A DNA stretch of 64,000 nt from Pseudomonas orientalis (lineage in GTDB: Bacteria > Pseudomonadota > Gammaproteobacteria > Pseudomonadales > Pseudomonadaceae): assembly GCF_022807995.1 (NCBI RefSeq), contig NZ_CP094351.1, positions 3,999,001-4,063,000 of the forward strand. The letters are read 5' to 3'. The notes beneath the pieces are model-generated. The model had not been told where the DNA came from and searched no databases. It worked only from the letters and a program-made list of their open reading frames with translations. Below, piece after piece: positions 7,217 to 16,484 of this stretch (the first letter of the stretch is position 1; each line of letters starts with the position of its first letter). The translations under genes and the position numbers were made by a program.

Positions 7217-9439
7217 TCAAATACGCCGTGCGGCGTAACGCTTGAGCATGCTCGGAACATCGAGAATCAGCGCAATGCGGCCGTCACCGGTGATGGTGGC
7301 ACCCGACATGCCCGGGGTGCCCTGCAGCATCTTGCCCAAAGGCTTGATCACCACTTCTTCCTGGCCCACCAGTTGATCGACCACAAAACCGATGCGCTGG
7401 GTGCCCACCGAGAGAATCACCACATGGCCTTCGCGCTGCTCTTCATGCTTGGCCGACGCCACCAGCCAGCGCTTGAGGTAGAACAGCGGCAAGGCCTTGT
7501 CACGCACGATCACCACTTCCTGGCCGTCCACCACATTGGTGCGCGACAGGTCGAGGTGGAAGATTTCGTTGACGTTGACCAGCGGGAAGGCGAACGCCTG
7601 GTTGCCCAGCATCACCATCAGGGTCGGCATGATCGCCAGGGTCAACGGCACCTTGATGACGATCTTGGAGCCCTGGCCCTTGGTCGAGTAGATATTGATC
7701 GAGCCGTTGAGCTGGCTGATCTTGGTCTTCACCACGTCCATGCCGACGCCACGGCCGGACACGTCGGAGATCTCGGTCTTGGTCGAGAAACCCGGCGCGA
7801 AGATCAGGTTGTAGCACTCGGTGTCGGTCAGGCGGTCGGCGGCGTCCTTGTCCATCACGCCGCGCTTGACCGCGATATTGCGCAAGATGGTCGGGTCCAT
7901 GCCTTTGCCGTCATCGGTGATCGACAGCAGGATGTGGTCGCCCTCCTGCTCCGCCGCCAGGATCACCTTGCCATTGCGCGGCTTGCCCGAGGCTTCGCGT
8001 TCTTCCGGGGTTTCCACGCCGTGGTCGACGGCGTTGCGCACCAAGTGGACCAGCGGGTCGGCCAGGGCCTCGACGAGGTTTTTGTCGAGGTCGGTTTCTT
8101 CGCCCACCAGTTCCAGGGTGATTTCTTTCTTGAGCTGGCGCGCCAGGTCGCGAACCAGGCGGGGGAAGCGGCCGAAGACTTTCTTGATCGGCTGCATCCG
8201 CGTTTTCATCACGGCGGTCTGCAGATCGGCGGTGACCACGTCCAGGTTCGACACGGCCTTCTGCATGGCTTCGTCGCCACTGTTCAGGCCCAGGCGTACC
8301 AGGCGGTTACGCACCAGTACCAGTTCGCCGACCATGTTCATGATGTCGTCCAGGCGCGCGGTGTCCACGCGCACGGTGGTTTCGGCTTCACTGGCAGGTT
8401 TGTCGGCGACCGGCGCTGGTGCAGCACGCGCCGGGGCTGGCGCCGCAGCCGCTGCAGGCGCGGGTTTGGCGGCCGGCGCCGCAGCTTTGGCGGCAACCGG
8501 TGCGGGCGTAGCGACCGCTGCAGCCGCGGGAGCGGCGGCCGGGGCCACTTCGGTGAACTTGCCTTTGCCGTGCAGCTCGTCGAGCAACGCTTCGAATTCG
8601 TTGTCGGAGATCAGCCCGTCGCCGGCCGGTTCAGCCGGTTCAGCCTTGGCGGCCGGAGCGGCTGGCGCAGTGGCGGTGGCCGCGACTTGCGGCAAGGCTT
8701 CGGCGACAAACGTGCCTTTGCCATGCAATTGGTCGAGCAATGCCTCGAATTCGTCGTCGGTAATATCGGTACCGGCACTGGCGGCCGGCGCCGCAGGCGG
8801 TGCCGCCGGCGCCACGGCATCGGCCGCAAACTGGCCTTTGCCATGCAACTGGTCGAGCAGGGATTCGAATTCCGCGTCGGTAATGTCTTCGCTGGTCGGC
8901 GTGGCGGCCGGCGCCGTTGCAGCCGGTGCTTCGGCCTCGGCCTTGACCGCATTGAGCGAGTCGAGCAGCTGCTCGAACTCGCTGTCGGTCACATCCGCCT
9001 CGGCCTCCACCACCGGCTCAGGCGCTGCTTGCACCGCAGGCGCTTCGGCAGCCGGTTCAGCCAGGCGCGCCAGGGCGGCCAGCAGTTCCGGAGTGGCGGC
9101 AGTGATCGGTGCACGTTCGCGCACTTCGCTGAACATGCCGTTGACGGCATCCAGTGCTTCGAGAATCACGTCCATCAATTCCGAGTCAACCTGACGCTCA
9201 CCCTTGCGCAGGATGTCGAACACGTTCTCGGCGATGTGGCAGCACTCCACCAGCTCATGGAGCTGGAGGAAGCCGGCGCCCCCTTTTACAGTGTGAAAAC
9301 CGCGAAAAATTGCATTGAGCAGGTTCGCATCATCCGGGCGGCTTTCCAGCTCGACCAGTTGTTCGGACAGTTGCTCTAAAATTTCGCCGGCCTCTACAAG
9401 GAAATCCTGAAGGATTTCTTCATCGGCGCCGAAGCTCAT
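7217..9439 (-). CDS. cheA: Chemotaxis sensor histidine kinase CheA
   Basis: A 740-residue CheA. The N-terminal HPt domain (about 1-110) carries the phosphorylated His49 in FRGFHTVKGGAGF. A very long linker (about 125-350) follows, rich in Ala/Pro/Glu and holding four copies of an acidic TDxEFExLLDxL motif, the last three extended by HGKG. Then come the dimerisation domain (about 350-415), the ATPase domain (HLVRNAVDHGVE, DDGKGMDP, FAPGFSTK, GRGVGMDVVKT) and the C-terminal CheW-like regulatory domain. It phosphorylates CheY and CheB in response to receptors. No typical P2 domain is evident and the repeats occupy its position. The ATG at 9439 is preceded by AAGGAGC. Confidence 0.96.
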   Translation of the reverse strand: MSFGADEEILQDFLVEAGEILEQLSEQLVELESRPDDANLLNAIFRGFHTVKGGAGFLQLHELVECCHIAENVFDILRKGERQVDSELMDVILEALDAVNGMFSEVRERAPITAATPELLAALARLAEPAAEAPAVQAAPEPVVEAEADVTDSEFEQLLDSLNAVKAEAEAPAATAPAATPTSEDITDAEFESLLDQLHGKGQFAADAVAPAAPPAAPAASAGTDITDDEFEALLDQLHGKGTFVAEALPQVAATATAPAAPAAKAEPAEPAGDGLISDNEFEALLDELHGKGKFTEVAPAAAPAAAAVATPAPVAAKAAAPAAKPAPAAAAAPAPARAAPAPVADKPASEAETTVRVDTARLDDIMNMVGELVLVRNRLVRLGLNSGDEAMQKAVSNLDVVTADLQTAVMKTRMQPIKKVFGRFPRLVRDLARQLKKEITLELVGEETDLDKNLVEALADPLVHLVRNAVDHGVETPEEREASGKPRNGKVILAAEQEGDHILLSITDDGKGMDPTILRNIAVKRGVMDKDAADRLTDTECYNLIFAPGFSTKTEISDVSGRGVGMDVVKTKISQLNGSINIYSTKGQGSKIVIKVPLTLAIMPTLMVMLGNQAFAFPLVNVNEIFHLDLSRTNVVDGQEVVIVRDKALPLFYLKRWLVASAKHEEQREGHVVILSVGTQRIGFVVDQLVGQEEVVIKPLGKMLQGTPGMSGATITGDGRIALILDVPSMLKRYAARRI

Positions 9440-9450
9440 GTGGGTGCTCC

Positions 9451-10239
9451 TTAGAAGCCTAAACTGGACAGCAAATCGTCTACGTCATCTTGACCGGATA
9501 CGACGTCTTCACGTTTATCGGCATGAATCTGCGGACCTTCACCCTTGGCGAGATGTTTTTGTGGATCTTTTTCCGAGAGGATCGCTTCGCGGTCATGTTC
9601 GATGCCGGCAAAACGGTCGACCTGGCCGGCCATGAGCACCAGTTTGAGCAGGTTGCTTTCCACTTCGGTGACCAGTTGGGTCACCCGCTTGATCACCTGG
9701 CCTGTAAGGTCCTGGTAATCCTGGGCCAGCAGAATATCGTTGAGGTTGCTGGCCACCGTGCGGTTTTCCTGTTCGCTGCGCGACAGAAAACCGTCGACGC
9801 GACGGGCCAGCTCACGGAATTCTTCAGCCCCCACTTCGCGGCGCATGAAGCGGCCCCAGTCCAGGCTCAGGGCCTGGGCTTCGCTGGCCATGCCGTTGAC
9901 CAGCGGCGTGGCGTTTTCCACCAGGTCCATGGTGCGGTTGGCCGCCGCCTCGGTCAGCCTGACCACATAGGACAGGCGTTCAGTGGCATCGGTGATCTGC
10001 GAAATTTCTTCGGCCTGGGGCATGCGCGGGTCAATCTGGAAATTGACGATCGCACTGTGCAGCTCGCGTGTGAGCTTGCCCACTTCCTGATACAGGCCGC
10101 GGTCACGGGTCTGGTTAAGCTCATGGATCAACTGCACCGCGTCGGCGAACTGGCCTTTTTCCAGGCTGTCGACCAACTGGTGAGCATGCTTTTTCAGGGT
10201 CGACTCAAAGTCGCCCTGTGACGTTTCTTTATGCTCCAT
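9451..10239 (-). CDS. cheZ: CheY phosphatase CheZ
   Basis: A 262-residue CheZ. It is mostly helical, with the long four-helix-bundle hairpin in the middle. The conserved segment AQDYQDLTGQVIKRV (about 172-186) carries the catalytic residues that dephosphorylate CheY. The extreme C-terminus DDVDDLLSSLGF is the amphipathic CheY-binding helix tethered by a flexible charged linker. It sits 18 bases after cheY and 11 bases before cheA, in the usual gammaproteobacterial order. The start ATG at 10239 has GGGGGAGC upstream. Confidence 0.95.
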   Translation of the reverse strand: MEHKETSQGDFESTLKKHAHQLVDSLEKGQFADAVQLIHELNQTRDRGLYQEVGKLTRELHSAIVNFQIDPRMPQAEEISQITDATERLSYVVRLTEAAANRTMDLVENATPLVNGMASEAQALSLDWGRFMRREVGAEEFRELARRVDGFLSRSEQENRTVASNLNDILLAQDYQDLTGQVIKRVTQLVTEVESNLLKLVLMAGQVDRFAGIEHDREAILSEKDPQKHLAKGEGPQIHADKREDVVSGQDDVDDLLSSLGF

Positions 10240-10257
10240 AGCTCCCCCGCGATGGCA

Positions 10258-10632
10258 TTAGCCGTGGATGCGTTCGAAGATCTTTTCGATCTTCTCTTTC
10301 AAGGCCAATGCTGTGAATGGCTTGACCACGTAACCGTTGACCCCGGCCTGGGCGGCTTCGATGATCTGCTCACGCTTGGCTTCGGCGGTCACCATCAACA
10401 CCGGCAGGCTGCGCAGTTTTTCATCGGCGCGCACATGGCGCAGCAAGTCGATACCGGTCATGCCAGGCATGTTCCAGTCGGTTACCAGAAAGTCGATGCT
10501 GCCGCTGTTGAGGATTGGAATCGCCGTGATGCCGTCATCCGCCTCGACCGTGTTAGTGAACCCAAGGTCACGCAACAGGTTTTTTATGATCCGCCGCATC
10601 GTTGAGAAGTCATCAACGATGAGGATTTTCAT
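10258..10632 (-). CDS. cheY: Chemotaxis response regulator CheY
   Basis: A 124-residue single receiver domain. Visible functional residues are the acidic pair Asp7-Asp8, the phospho-acceptor Asp52 (VTDWNMPG), Thr82 (MVTAEAK) and Lys104 (YVVKPF). Phosphorylated CheY binds FliM and FliN to change the direction of motor rotation. The start is the ATG at 10632, which gives the same length as other Pseudomonas CheY proteins; an in-frame TTG eight codons upstream is less likely. It is the first gene of the che run and is separated from fliA by 167 bases. Confidence 0.96.
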   Translation of the reverse strand: MKILIVDDFSTMRRIIKNLLRDLGFTNTVEADDGITAIPILNSGSIDFLVTDWNMPGMTGIDLLRHVRADEKLRSLPVLMVTAEAKREQIIEAAQAGVNGYVVKPFTALALKEKIEKIFERIHG

Positions 10633-10667
10633 GTTCTTGTCCAATTCGACCTCCAAGCAGTCTTAAA

Positions 10668-10688
10668 CGCGCCCAGCACCTGGACGCG
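10668..10688 (-). terminator. Possible fliA terminator or attenuator hairpin
   Basis: Arms CGCGCCCAG and CTGGACGCG pair over nine bases (one G-U on the RNA) around a three-base loop. On the minus strand the hairpin is followed by TTTAAG, a short U tract. It sits between the fliA stop and the cheY start, so it could end fliA messages or reduce read-through into cheY. Confidence 0.4.
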
Positions 10689-10799
10689 CCACTTCAATCA
10701 ACAGGCGTTACACAAAAAGGACTGCCCAGGGCACCACGGAGCGAATCCGCAAAGGCCGAAACCTTCGCGGTAGCGTCTGCAGTGTCCCCACACTGCCTG

Positions 10800-11540
10800 T
10801 CAGCGCGCGCGCCACTCTCCCAACCGCCCCCGCAAGCGGGCCGCGCACTGGCTATGCAACTGGCTGACACGCGATTCGCTGACCCCCAGGACCTCACCGA
10901 TTTCCTTGAGGTTCAGCTCTTCGTCGTAGTACAGCGCCAACACCAGGCGCTCGCGCTCCGGCAAATTGGCAATGGCCTCCGCCAACGCGCCCTGGAAACG
11001 CTCATCTTCCAGATCGCGCGACGGCTCCATATGCGCGCTCGCGCCGTCCTCGTGCAGCCCTTCATGCTCGCCGTCCTGCAACAGGTCGTCGAAACTGAAC
11101 AGGCGGCTGCCCAAGGTATCGTTCAAAATCCCGTAATAATCGTCGAGACTCAATTGGAGTTCGGCCGCAACTTCGTGATCTTTAGCGTCACGACCGGTTT
11201 TTGCTTCAATTGCGCGAATTGCGTCACTGACCATGCGCGTATTGCGGTGTACCGAACGCGGTGCCCAGTCACCTTTACGCACTTCGTCGAGCATCGCGCC
11301 ACGGATACGGATACCCGCATACGTCTCGAAACTCGCCCCCTTGCTCGCGTCATATTTGGTCGACACTTCGAGCAGGCCGATCATGCCGGCCTGGATCAGG
11401 TCTTCCACCTGCACGCTGGCGGGCAGGCGCGCCAGCAAGTGGTAGGCGATACGCTTGACCAGCGGCGCGTAGCGCTCGATCAACTCGCCCTGGCTGTCAC
11501 GTGCCGACTTTTTGTAAAGGTTGTAGCCGCTTGATGTCAT
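10800..11540 (-). CDS. fliA: Flagellar sigma factor FliA (sigma-28)
   Basis: A 246-residue sigma factor with region 2 (LVKRIAYHLLARLP, then DLIQAGMIGLLEVSTKYD and FETYAGIRIRGAMLDEVRKGDW), region 3 (MVSDAIRAIEAKTGRDAKDHEVA) and region 4 (LPERERLVLALYYDEELNLKEIGEVLGVSESRVSQLHSQ). It directs RNA polymerase to late flagellar genes such as fliC, upstream of which a matching promoter is seen. The start is the ATG at 11540, whose ATGA overlaps the fleN stop; the reading frame continues upstream but inside fleN. The anti-sigma factor FlgM is not in the window. Confidence 0.96.
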   Translation of the reverse strand: MTSSGYNLYKKSARDSQGELIERYAPLVKRIAYHLLARLPASVQVEDLIQAGMIGLLEVSTKYDASKGASFETYAGIRIRGAMLDEVRKGDWAPRSVHRNTRMVSDAIRAIEAKTGRDAKDHEVAAELQLSLDDYYGILNDTLGSRLFSFDDLLQDGEHEGLHEDGASAHMEPSRDLEDERFQGALAEAIANLPERERLVLALYYDEELNLKEIGEVLGVSESRVSQLHSQCAARLRGRLGEWRAR

Positions 11541-12370
11541 AGCACAGGTCCCGCGCTCGTCTGATGCACCAGTCGCTCGACGAAAAACTCCAGATGCCCC
11601 CGAGGATTGGCGGGCAGCGGCCAGGTATCGACCTTCTGGGCAATGGCCTTGAACGCCAGTGCGCACTTCGAACGAGGGAACGCTTCGTAGACCGCACGCT
11701 GCTTTTGCACGGCCTTGCGCACACACTCGTCGTAAGGAACTGCACCGACGTATTGTAAAGCCACATCGAGGAAACGATCCGTGACCTTGGTCAACTTGGC
11801 GAACAGGTTGCGCCCTTCCTGCGGGCTCTGGGCCATATTGGCCAGCACGCGGAAGCGGTTCATGCCGTAGTCACGGTTAAGCAGTTTGATCAGCGCGTAG
11901 GCGTCGGTGATCGAGGTGGGTTCATCGCACACCACCAGCAGCACTTCTTGCGCTGCACGTACAAAGCTGACCACCGACTCACCGATCCCGGCGGCGGTGT
12001 CGATCACAAGCACGTCGAGGTTGTCGCCGATATCGCTGAAGGCCTGGATCAGGCCGGCATGCTGCGCCGGGCTCAGGTGCACCATGCTCTGGGTGCCCGA
12101 GGCGGCCGGCACGATGCGGATCCCCCCAGGGCCCTGCAGCAGCACATCGCGCAGCTCACAGCGGCCTTCGATCACATCGGCCAGCGTGTGTTTGGGTGTC
12201 AGCCCCAGCAGAACGTCCACGTTCGCCAGGCCCAGGTCAGCATCCAGCAGCATGACGCGACGGCCAAGCTCTGCCAGGGCCAGGGACAAATTCACTGACA
12301 CGTTAGTTTTGCCGACGCCACCTTTGCCGCCGGTCACCGCGATCACCTGTACGGGATGCATGCTGCCCAT
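11537..12370 (-). CDS. fleN: Flagellar number regulator FleN (FlhG), MinD-like ATPase
   Basis: A 277-residue MinD/ParA-family ATPase. It has the Walker A motif TGGKGGVGKTNVSVN (about 13-27), MLLDADLGLANVDVLLG (about 40-56) and Walker B VLVIDTAAGI (about 120-129). In Pseudomonas FleN binds FleQ and restrains its activity, which limits the cell to its proper number of polar flagella. It lies downstream of flhF, which sets the pole, and overlaps fliA by four bases. Both paralogous ATPases (this one and the ParC-like protein) occur in the same cluster but their sequences are clearly distinct. Confidence 0.95.
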   Translation of the reverse strand: MGSMHPVQVIAVTGGKGGVGKTNVSVNLSLALAELGRRVMLLDADLGLANVDVLLGLTPKHTLADVIEGRCELRDVLLQGPGGIRIVPAASGTQSMVHLSPAQHAGLIQAFSDIGDNLDVLVIDTAAGIGESVVSFVRAAQEVLLVVCDEPTSITDAYALIKLLNRDYGMNRFRVLANMAQSPQEGRNLFAKLTKVTDRFLDVALQYVGAVPYDECVRKAVQKQRAVYEAFPRSKCALAFKAIAQKVDTWPLPANPRGHLEFFVERLVHQTSAGPVL

Positions 12371-12475
12371 TTTATTTCTTTACCTTGTCTTGCTTAGACG
12401 CAGGCTACATGGCTTGGCCGCGTGTATCGCTTGCAGGCCATCGATGTAGGTACATTTCACGGTGTTCATCCTGCC

Positions 12476-13792
12476 TCATCCCACCCGTTTTGCCGGGTTG
12501 TGATAAAGGTCGGCGAACATATCAGCCATCGCTTCCTCGCTAGGCTCGTCTTGCATTTGCACGCTGACAGCACGGCTGACCAACTGATGACGGCGCGGCA
12601 GATGCAAATCATCCGGGATCCGCGGCCCGTCGGTCAGGTAGGCGACCGGTAGTTCATGACTGATTGCCAGGCTCAACACTTCGCCCAGGCTGGCGGTTTC
12701 ATCCAGTTTGGTCAGGATACAACCGGACAGGCCGCAGCGTTTATAGCTGTGGTGGGCAGCGGTAAGAACCTGTTTCTGGCTGGTGGTTGCAAGCACCAGG
12801 TAATTCTTTGACTTGATGCCACGCCCGGCCAGGCTTTCGAGCTGCATGCGCAGGGCCGGGTCGCTGGCTTGCAGGCCGGCGGTATCGATCAGCACCACAC
12901 GCTTGCGCAGCAGCGGGTCGAGGGCGTTGGCCAGGGATTGACCCGGGTCGACATGGGTCACCGGCACATTGAGGATGCGGCCCAGGGTCTTGAGCTGCTC
13001 CTGGGCACCGATGCGGTAGCTGTCCATGCTCACCAGCGCGATGTTCTGCGCGCCGTACTTGAGCACATAACGCGCCGCCAGCTTGGCCAGGGTGGTGGTC
13101 TTGCCCATGCCGGCAGGGCCGACCATGGCGATCACACCGCCCTCTTCCAGGGGTTCGATTTCCGGCGTGGCGATCATGCGCGCCAGGTGCGCCAACAGCA
13201 TGCGCCAGGCCTGGCGCGGCTCCTCGACTTCGGCCGTCAACGCCAGCAGGTCACGGGACAACGGGCCGGACAGACCGATGCGTTGCAGGCGACGCCACAG
13301 ATTGGCTTGCTGCGGCTTGCTGCCTTGCAGTTGGGTCCAGGCCAGAGAACCGAGCTGCACTTCGAGCAATTCGCGCAGGCCATTGAGTTCAAAGCGCATC
13401 GAATCGAACACGCGCTGATCGACCGCAGCGGCCGGGGCTGGCGCGGCAGGACGTGGCGGTTCGACAAAAGTGGGTTCCACCAGCGGCTCGGCGGCAGTCA
13501 GCGGCAGGCCGGCGAACAACTGGCGATTGGTGGTGGCGTCGCTGTCGCCGCGCATGCTCAGTTCGGCCTGGGCCGAGACAATGCGCGAAGCGGTCTTGCG
13601 CAGCTCGTCTTCGAGTTCCATGTTCGGCACGCGCGGGGCCAGGGCCTGGGGCGTGTAATCCAGGGCAGCCGTCAGCTCGACACCGCCGGCAATACGACGG
13701 TTACCGATAATCGCGGCATCGGCGCCCAGCTCATCGCGGACCAACTTCATGGCCTGACGCATATCGGCGGCGAAAAAACGCTTCACTTGCAT
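12476..13792 (-). CDS. flhF: Polar flagellar placement GTPase FlhF (SRP family)
   Basis: A 438-residue SRP-type GTPase. The basic N-terminus (MQVKRFFAADMRQAMKLVRDELG) leads into a variable Pro/Ala-containing B region (about 75-150), then N and G domains with the P-loop MVGPAGMGKTTTLAKLAARY (about 222-242), LVSMDSYRIGAQEQL, VVLIDTAG and TKLDETASLGE. FlhF marks the pole at which the flagellum is built. The start at 13792 lies 12 bases after flhA. A 105-base gap with no obvious signal separates it from fleN. Confidence 0.95.
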   Translation of the reverse strand: MQVKRFFAADMRQAMKLVRDELGADAAIIGNRRIAGGVELTAALDYTPQALAPRVPNMELEDELRKTASRIVSAQAELSMRGDSDATTNRQLFAGLPLTAAEPLVEPTFVEPPRPAAPAPAAAVDQRVFDSMRFELNGLRELLEVQLGSLAWTQLQGSKPQQANLWRRLQRIGLSGPLSRDLLALTAEVEEPRQAWRMLLAHLARMIATPEIEPLEEGGVIAMVGPAGMGKTTTLAKLAARYVLKYGAQNIALVSMDSYRIGAQEQLKTLGRILNVPVTHVDPGQSLANALDPLLRKRVVLIDTAGLQASDPALRMQLESLAGRGIKSKNYLVLATTSQKQVLTAAHHSYKRCGLSGCILTKLDETASLGEVLSLAISHELPVAYLTDGPRIPDDLHLPRRHQLVSRAVSVQMQDEPSEEAMADMFADLYHNPAKRVG

Positions 13793-13804
13793 AACCCACT
13801 ACCC

Positions 13805-15937
13805 TCAGCCGTTGGGCCCTACTGTCGCGACGATAGTCACTTGCTTATTGTCAGGAATTTCCTGGTAAGCCAACACGTGCAAATTCGGTACTGCCAGGCG
13901 TCCAAAGCGCGACAACATTGCGCGAACCGGACCGGCCACCAGCAGAATCACCGGCTGGCCCTGCATTTCCTGACGCTGCGCAGCTTCGATCAACGAACGT
14001 TGCAGCTTCTCGGCCATGCTCGGCTCCAGCAAAACCCCTTCTTCCTGGCCTTGCCCTGCCTTCTGAATACTATTGAGCAATATCTGTTCCAACCTTGGCT
14101 CCAAGGTGATAACAGGCAGCTCAGACTCAACGCCTACAATGCTTTGCACGATTGCGCGGGACAAACCGACGCGCACCGCGGCCACCAGCGCGGCAGTATC
14201 TTGACTCTTGGCGGCGTTGTTGGCGATGGCCTCGGCAATGCTGCGAATGTCCCGCACCGGCACTTGTTCGGCGAGCAAAGCCTGCAGCACCTTGAGCAAC
14301 TGCGACAGTGACAGCACGCCCGGCACCAGCTCTTCGGCCAGCTTTGGCGAGGCCTTGGCCAGCAAGCCCATCAATTGCTGGACTTCCTCGTGGCCGATCA
14401 GCTCGTGGGAGTGCTTGTAGAGAATCTGGTTGAGGTGGGTGGCGACTACGGTGCTGGCATCCACTACGGTGTAACCCAGCGACTGCGCCTGGCTGCGCTG
14501 GCTGACTTCGATCCACACCGCTTCCAGACCGAAAGCCGGATCTTTGGCGGTAATGCCGTTGAGCGTGCCGAACACCTGCCCTGGGTTGATCGCAAGTTCG
14601 CGGTCCGGGTAGATCTCGGCTTCGGCCAGGATCACGCCCATCAAGGTCAGGCGGTAGGCGCTGGGGGCCAGGTCGAGGTTGTCGCGGATGTGCACGGTAG
14701 GCATCAAAAAGCCCAGGTCCTGGGACAGCTTTTTGCGCACGCCCTTGATCCGCGCCAGCAATTGGCCGCCCTGATTGCGGTCCACCAGCGGAATCAGGCG
14801 GTAGCCGACTTCCAGGCCGATCATGTCGATCGGGGTCACGTCGTCCCAACCCAGCTCCTTGGTTTCCTGGGCGCGGGCCGGGGATGGCAGCAGTTCCTGC
14901 TGGCGTGCGATTTCCTGCTGGGCCTGGACCTTGACCGCATTCTGCTTTTTCCAGAACAGGTAGGCCGCGCCGCCGGCCATGGCCGCCATGCTCAGGAACG
15001 AAACGTGGGGCATGCCCGGCACGATGCCCATGACGGCCATGATGCCGGCGGCCACGGCCAGCGCCTTGGGCGAGGCGAACATCTGGCGGCTGATCTGCTT
15101 GCCCATGTCTTCGGAGCCCGAGGCACGGGTCACCATGATCGCTGCGGCTGTGGATAACAACAGTGATGGCAATTGCGCCACTAAACCGTCACCGATGGTC
15201 AGCAAGGCGTACACCTTGCCCGCATCGCCAAAGGTCATGCCGTGCTGGAACATACCCACGGCCACGCCGCCGATCAGGTTGATGAACAGGATCAACAGGC
15301 CGGCGATGGCGTCACCGCGCACGAATTTGCTGGCGCCGTCCATGGAGCCGTAGAACTCGGCCTCCTGGGCGACTTCCGCCCGGCGGGCCTTGGCCTGGCC
15401 TTGGTCGATCAGGCCAGCGTTGAGGTCGGCGTCGATAGCCATCTGCTTGCCGGGCATCGCATCCAGGGTAAACCGCGCGCTCACCTCGGAAATCCGCCCG
15501 GCGCCCTTGGTCACCACCACGAAGTTGATGATCATCAGAATCGCGAACACCACGATACCGACCACGTAGTTGCCGCCGATCACCACTTCACCGAAGGCCT
15601 GGATCACCTTACCGGCGGCGGCGTGACCGTCCTGGCCATGGAGCATTACCACACGGGTGGACGCCACGTTCAGCGCCAGGCGCAGCAGGGTCGCCACCAG
15701 CAGGATGGTGGGGAATACCGCGAAATCCAACGGCCGCAGGGCGTACACGCACACCAGCAGGACCACGACGGACAAAGCAATGTTGAAGGTAAAGAACACG
15801 TCCAGCAGGAACGGCGGCATCGGCAACATCATCATTGCCAGCATCACCAGCAGCAACAACGGCACACCCAGATTGCCCCGCGACAGGTCTGTCAGGGTGC
15901 CACGGGCCGTGCTGAGCATTTGAGAGCGATCTACCAC
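13805..15937 (-). CDS. flhA: Flagellar type III export protein FlhA
   Basis: A 710-residue export-gate component. The N-terminal half holds about eight membrane segments and the highly conserved cytoplasmic FHIPEP-type loop region (VSARFTLDAMPGKQMAIDADLNAG). The C-terminal half (about 360-710) is the soluble nonamer-forming domain that docks chaperone-substrate complexes. The start chosen is the GTG at 15937, preceded by GAGGAAT; reading further upstream adds residues unlike FlhA. A sigma-54 type element lies about 60 bases upstream. Unlike many Pseudomonas, more than 1.3 kb of extra sequence separates it from flhB. Confidence 0.95.
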   Translation of the reverse strand: MVDRSQMLSTARGTLTDLSRGNLGVPLLLLVMLAMMMLPMPPFLLDVFFTFNIALSVVVLLVCVYALRPLDFAVFPTILLVATLLRLALNVASTRVVMLHGQDGHAAAGKVIQAFGEVVIGGNYVVGIVVFAILMIINFVVVTKGAGRISEVSARFTLDAMPGKQMAIDADLNAGLIDQGQAKARRAEVAQEAEFYGSMDGASKFVRGDAIAGLLILFINLIGGVAVGMFQHGMTFGDAGKVYALLTIGDGLVAQLPSLLLSTAAAIMVTRASGSEDMGKQISRQMFASPKALAVAAGIMAVMGIVPGMPHVSFLSMAAMAGGAAYLFWKKQNAVKVQAQQEIARQQELLPSPARAQETKELGWDDVTPIDMIGLEVGYRLIPLVDRNQGGQLLARIKGVRKKLSQDLGFLMPTVHIRDNLDLAPSAYRLTLMGVILAEAEIYPDRELAINPGQVFGTLNGITAKDPAFGLEAVWIEVSQRSQAQSLGYTVVDASTVVATHLNQILYKHSHELIGHEEVQQLMGLLAKASPKLAEELVPGVLSLSQLLKVLQALLAEQVPVRDIRSIAEAIANNAAKSQDTAALVAAVRVGLSRAIVQSIVGVESELPVITLEPRLEQILLNSIQKAGQGQEEGVLLEPSMAEKLQRSLIEAAQRQEMQGQPVILLVAGPVRAMLSRFGRLAVPNLHVLAYQEIPDNKQVTIVATVGPNG

Positions 15938-15998
15938 CGGTATTCCTCGTGTCCTTGAAGCAAAGTTTTGACGCCGGGAGGCGTCCTGGAAGCGGTAT

Positions 15999-16014
15999 TG
16001 CAAGAAGCCTTCCA
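15999..16014 (-). promoter_or_regulatory. Candidate sigma-54 promoter of flhA
   Basis: On the minus strand it reads TGGAAGGCTTCTTGCA, with the invariant GG and GC at the -24/-12 spacing and five of seven consensus bases in the -24 block. It is 62 bases upstream of the flhA start. The flhA promoters of related species need RpoN and FleQ. Confidence 0.55.
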
Positions 16015-16079
16015 ACTTTGGTTTCGGGCTCTGACAACCTGCCAAGCGCCCCAGGCCATCGGGCCTGAATCCATTCAAA

Positions 16080-16170
16080 TGAGGGAGGGGGGCTTTGCCC
16101 CCGATAGCGGGGTATCAGCTATGGATTTGTTGACTGACACACTGCAATCGGGGGCAAGCCCCCTCCCACA
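16080..16170. repeat. REPIN, type B (GGGGGCTTGCCCCC arms), left arm degenerate
   Basis: The right unit ATCGGGGGCAAGCCCCCTCC ends at 16170. The left unit is altered by small insertions (GAGGGAGGGGGGCTTTGCCC). The total length of about 90 bases matches the other type B copies. Confidence 0.85.
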
Positions 16171-16330
16171 TTTGATTTTTGTGTGCAGCCAGGTATACCA
16201 AGGAAATTTCCGACAAGGATTTGGGGTTGCCCCTGGGAAACCCGCTCTCTAGTCTCCGTACACCGCTGCAAACGCAGCGGACGGGCGCAGGGCTGACGAG
16301 CACCGCAAGCAGCGGGTGACACGGTCCACC

Positions 16331-16420
16331 TGTGGGAGGGGGCTTGCTCCCGATGGCGGTGTATCAGGCAATAAATTCATTGAGTGGGCCACTGCTATCG
16401 GGGGCAAGCCCCCTCCCACA
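16331..16420. repeat. REPIN, type B, 90 bp
   Basis: Inverted pair with TGTGGGAGGGGGCTTGCTCC at the left and the complementary unit ending CCCTCCCACA at the right. It lies 160 bases from the first copy, so two REPINs sit in tandem between flhA and the small genes. The sequence between them (16171-16330) shows nothing coding. Confidence 0.9.
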
Positions 16421-16484
16421 TTTGGTCTGTGTTCTGTCTGGGAATGCTTGGGTGAGCGTTAATCAGGCCGCACATTCTCAGCAT

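Noticed and set aside
6050..9379. A very long plus-strand open frame opposite cheA and cheB
   Set aside because: It is the antisense reading of GC-rich coding sequence; composition is His/Arg/Gln-rich with no domain, and the minus strand encodes complete CheA and CheB.
16080..16420. Possible CRISPR array formed by the repeated palindromic units
   Set aside because: Only two inverted pairs with unequal spacing and no direct-repeat/spacer pattern or cas genes; they are REPINs.
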